DNA of 64,000 bases, taken from assembly GCF_029223865.1 (NCBI RefSeq), contig NZ_CP119520.1:5952001-6016000 (forward strand), in the 5' to 3' direction. Made by a program: the position numbers and the translations under genes. The DNA comes from Telluria mixta. Lineage in GTDB: Bacteria; Pseudomonadota; Gammaproteobacteria; Burkholderiales; Burkholderiaceae_D. Below are positions 61,842 through 64,000 of this stretch, piece after piece (the stretch's first letter is position 1; each line of letters starts with the position of its first letter). Under the pieces are notes generated by a model. That model was not told the DNA's origin and searched no databases. It saw only the letters and a program-made list of their open reading frames with translations.

Positions 61842-63014
61842 TCATTTCGCCCGCCGCTTCACGGCATATCCATATTGCACCGGCCAATCCGGCTCCTCCT
61901 CGAACGCATGCTGGGCTTTCAGTGCCCAGTACGGTTCGCGCAGCAGTTCGCGCCCCACCAGTACCAGGTCGGCGTCGCCGCCGGTGATGATGTCGTCGGC
62001 GTCCTTCGCATCCGTGATCAGCCCGACCGTGCCGGTCGGGATGCCGGCGTCGTCGCGGATGCGGCGGCTGCATGGCACCTGGTAGCGCTTGGCGACCGGA
62101 ATGCGCGCGGTCGGCAGATTGCCGCCGGTTGACACGTCGATGAGATCGACGCCCAGGTCCTTGAGACGCCGCGACAGTTCGACCGACTGCTCGATGTCCC
62201 AGCCGCCGGCGACCCAGTCGGTGGCGGAAATACGCACGAACAGCGGCAGCCCGGCTGGAACGGTGGCGCGCACGCGTTCGGTCACACGCAGCACGACGCG
62301 CATCCGGTTCTCCAGGCTGCCGCCGTACTGGTCATCCCGCTGGTTACTGTGCGGCGACAGGAACTGGTGCAGCAGGTAGCCATGCGCGGCGTGGATCTCC
62401 AAGACCTTAAAGCCGGCTGCCAGGGCCCGCCACGCGGCCGCCTCGAAGGCGTCGACGATGCCGTCGATGCCGGCTTCGTCGAGCGCGACGGGCGCCGGGT
62501 CGTCCGGATGGAACGGAATCGAACTGGGCGCGACCACTGGCCAACCACCCTCCCCGGCCGTCTTCAGTGTCGCGCCGCCAGTCCAGGGGGCGGCGGTGCT
62601 CGCCTTGCGCCCCGCGTGAGCAAGCTGAATGCCCGCGACGGCGCCCTGGCCGTTGACGAAGCGGGCAATGCGCGCCAGGGGCTCGATGTGATCGTCGCTC
62701 CAGATGCCCAGGTCGCCAGGGGTAATGCGGCCGTCCCGGGTGACGCCGGTGGCCTCGACGATCACGAGCCCGGTGCCGCCCACCGCTCGGCTGCCCAAGT
62801 GCACCAGGTGCCAGTCGTTGGCCAGGCCTTCCTCGGCCGAATACTGGCACATCGGCGCCATGGCGATGCGGTTGCGCAGGGTGAGGCTGCGCAGCGTTAG
62901 CGGGCTGAGCAGATCAACTTCGGGTACTTCCTGGTCATGGGCAGCGCCGACCACCGCGCCGTGTGCGCCCGGTTGCGATACCTGGGTGGCCAGCCCCACA
63001 CTATTCGGGTTCAT
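61842..63014 (-). CDS. NADH:flavin oxidoreductase, old yellow enzyme (YqjM-like)
   Basis: A 390-residue FMN TIM-barrel ene-reductase. The start sequence LLSPLTLRSLTLRNRIAMAPMCQYSAEEGLANDWHL is the FMN-binding site. GIQLAHAGRKAS, IHAAHGYLLHQFLSPHSNQRDDQYGGSLENRMR and VLVGRELLREPYW are OYE signatures of the thermophilic-like/YqjM class. Reduces alpha,beta-unsaturated carbonyls with NAD(P)H. RBS CGGAGG is 6 bases before the ATG. It heads away from the DUF5335 gene. Likely part of xenobiotic or quinone detoxification. Confidence 0.9.
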   Translation of the reverse strand: MNPNSVGLATQVSQPGAHGAVVGAAHDQEVPEVDLLSPLTLRSLTLRNRIAMAPMCQYSAEEGLANDWHLVHLGSRAVGGTGLVIVEATGVTRDGRITPGDLGIWSDDHIEPLARIARFVNGQGAVAGIQLAHAGRKASTAAPWTGGATLKTAGEGGWPVVAPSSIPFHPDDPAPVALDEAGIDGIVDAFEAAAWRALAAGFKVLEIHAAHGYLLHQFLSPHSNQRDDQYGGSLENRMRVVLRVTERVRATVPAGLPLFVRISATDWVAGGWDIEQSVELSRRLKDLGVDLIDVSTGGNLPTARIPVAKRYQVPCSRRIRDDAGIPTGTVGLITDAKDADDIITGGDADLVLVGRELLREPYWALKAQHAFEEEPDWPVQYGYAVKRRAK

Positions 63015-63044
63015 TGTTTGCCTCCGGGTGAAAGCGACGGCCCG

Positions 63045-63389
63045 TCAAGGGGGCGGCGAGTAAGGCAGCATGACCGGATCGCGCAGTCGGATAATCTGCT
63101 GCACATCGTCGGCGTCGATCACCTCCATGCTCGTCAATCCGGCGGGCCCCTGGTCCACGTAGATGTCGCGCGGGTGTCGGATAAGGTGGTCGAGCCCCTC
63201 CAGCAGCACCTCCAGCAGATCGTTTTTGGGATCGTAAGTGATGCCCAGCAGCGGCACCCACTCGGCTTCGATCTGATCGCCGAGACTCAGCGACGCGACC
63301 TCGATCTCGGTCTGCTTACCCACCACCAGCTTCGAAATGCGGTCAAAGTAGGTCTGCCACGCCGCTTTGTCCAGTTTGATTGTAGCCAT
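63045..63389 (-). CDS. DUF5335-family hypothetical protein
   Basis: A 114-residue acidic cytosolic protein (ATIKLDKAAWQTYFDRISKLVVGKQTEIEVASLSLGDQIEAEWVPLLGITYDPKNDLLEVLLEG...). It resembles the DUF5335 family seen in many proteobacteria, which has no known role. GTGGAGGTAGA stands 8 bases before the ATG at 63389. It is co-transcribed with the old yellow enzyme gene, 30 bases before it. It is divergent from the 2Fe-2S subunit gene. Confidence 0.65.
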   Translation of the reverse strand: MATIKLDKAAWQTYFDRISKLVVGKQTEIEVASLSLGDQIEAEWVPLLGITYDPKNDLLEVLLEGLDHLIRHPRDIYVDQGPAGLTSMEVIDADDVQQIIRLRDPVMLPYSPPP

Positions 63390-63578
63390 CGGGTCTACCT
63401 CCACGTCTTGCCGGTCACGAATTCACTAAAATTCAATGTAGTCCTTCTCTCCGCCGAATGAAAGATTGGACCGACAATGCGGACGATCGTTGCGCCGCGC
63501 GGCCTGCCAATCGTGCACCGCTCGGCCGTCGGACATTTGCTAGTATCGGTCGCTTGCACGTCACGCGAAGGAGCAAGG

Positions 63579-64000
63579 ATGGATACCCCTGCCGTTTCAT
63601 CCCGCGGTACCGATCCGTGCGTCATCCCCGTCACGCTCGAGGTCAACGGCGCCCCTGTGTCCCTGCCGGTCGCGCCGTATGTCACCCTGCTCGACCTGCT
63701 GCGCGAACGACTGCAGCTGACCGGCACCAAGAAGGGTTGCGACCATGGCCAGTGCGGGGCCTGCACCGTACTCGTCGACGGCAAGCCGGTCAACAGCTGC
63801 CTCAAGCTGGCCGTGACCGCGGACGGCGCCCGGGTCACCACCATCGAAGGGCTCGCCGCCGACGGCCGGCTGGACGCGCTGCAGCGCGCCTTCATCGAGC
63901 ACGACGCGTTCCAGTGCGGGTATTGCACACCGGGGCAGATCTGCTCGGCCTCGGCCCTGGTCGCCGAGTGCGTGGCGAAAGGGGCGACGTTGAGGCGCGA
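63579..64000 (+). CDS. Second 2Fe-2S subunit of aldehyde/xanthine oxidoreductase (cut by window edge)
   Basis: At least 140 residues. [24 protein letters not shown] is the plant-type 2Fe-2S motif, and [18 protein letters not shown] begins the second. The CRCG part of the second cluster is beyond the edge. GAAGGAG stands 6 bases before the ATG. Unlike the PaoA-like copy at 51247, it has no twin-arginine signal, so this second set is probably cytosolic. It is probably followed by FAD and molybdenum subunits outside the window. Confidence 0.85.
   Translation, partial: MDTPAVSSRGTDPCVIPVTLEVNGAPVSLPVAPYVTLLDLLRERLQLTGTKKGCDHGQCGACTVLVDGKPVNSCLKLAVTADGARVTTIEGLAADGRLDALQRAFIEHDAFQCGYCTPGQICSASALVAECVAKGATLRR

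Overview
The window looks like a chromosomal segment of a high-GC betaproteobacterium, most probably Oxalobacteraceae (Massilia or a close relative). This is an inference. It rests on the strong G/C third-position bias, the DUF5985-type small membrane proteins, a PEP-CTERM/HAF-repeat protein, PEP-CTERM-style sugar transfer genes and the organisation of the nad and que genes. I saw no rRNA, tRNA or CRISPR array.

Layout. 0-8.4 kb: a cut-off PAS/receiver sensor protein, a PhyH-type dioxygenase, a tiny DUF5985 operon, a lipoprotein nuclease, a large five-repeat stress protein and a PAS-GGEEF diguanylate cyclase. 8.5-24.3 kb: housekeeping. queE-queD-tadA (tRNA wobble modification) and ldcA are followed by an ABC-F ATPase and nadA-nadC. 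On the other strand are a sirtuin, an EamA transporter and nadB, and then comes pnuC-amidohydrolase, so NAD synthesis, salvage and consumption genes sit within about 9 kb. 24.3-30.6 kb: small stress/copper proteins, an SDR/TetR divergent pair with a visible operator, a GNAT enzyme, and a lone tyrosine recombinase behind a near-consensus LexA box.

30.9-45.9 kb: a surface-polysaccharide locus. It runs flippase, two tandem FemAB-like acyltransferases, polysaccharide-deacetylase-like protein, O-antigen ligase/polymerase, GT4 glycosyltransferase and a HisH/HisF/WbpG-type amidotransferase trio predicted to make an acetamidino sugar. Most of these are translationally coupled. A Tat-exported tyrosinase, a secreted beta-helix protein, a methyltransferase and a PEP-CTERM HAF-repeat protein follow.

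45.9-50 kb: a genome scar. It contains non-coding or degenerate DNA, repeats resembling IS21-family ends, an internally deleted kef remnant and the 5' stub of an antibiotic-biosynthesis-monooxygenase gene. The stub runs directly into a pntB that has lost its whole NADP(H)-binding half.

50-64 kb: redox accessory genes. A paoABC-like periplasmic aldehyde oxidoreductase is split by a LysR gene and a secreted cupin/CMD/cupin set; a shared palindromic motif lies upstream of both halves. A second LysR (frameshifted) stands divergently from a quinone/ROS-type set (flavodoxin, CMD, ABM, DUF1330). Also present are a copD remnant, an old-yellow-enzyme oxidoreductase and the start of a second 2Fe-2S aldehyde-oxidoreductase subunit at the right edge.

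Two otherwise complete genes (hisH-like, lysR) and the copD remnant each appear to be missing one base in a C or G run. This could be real decay or sequencing error.
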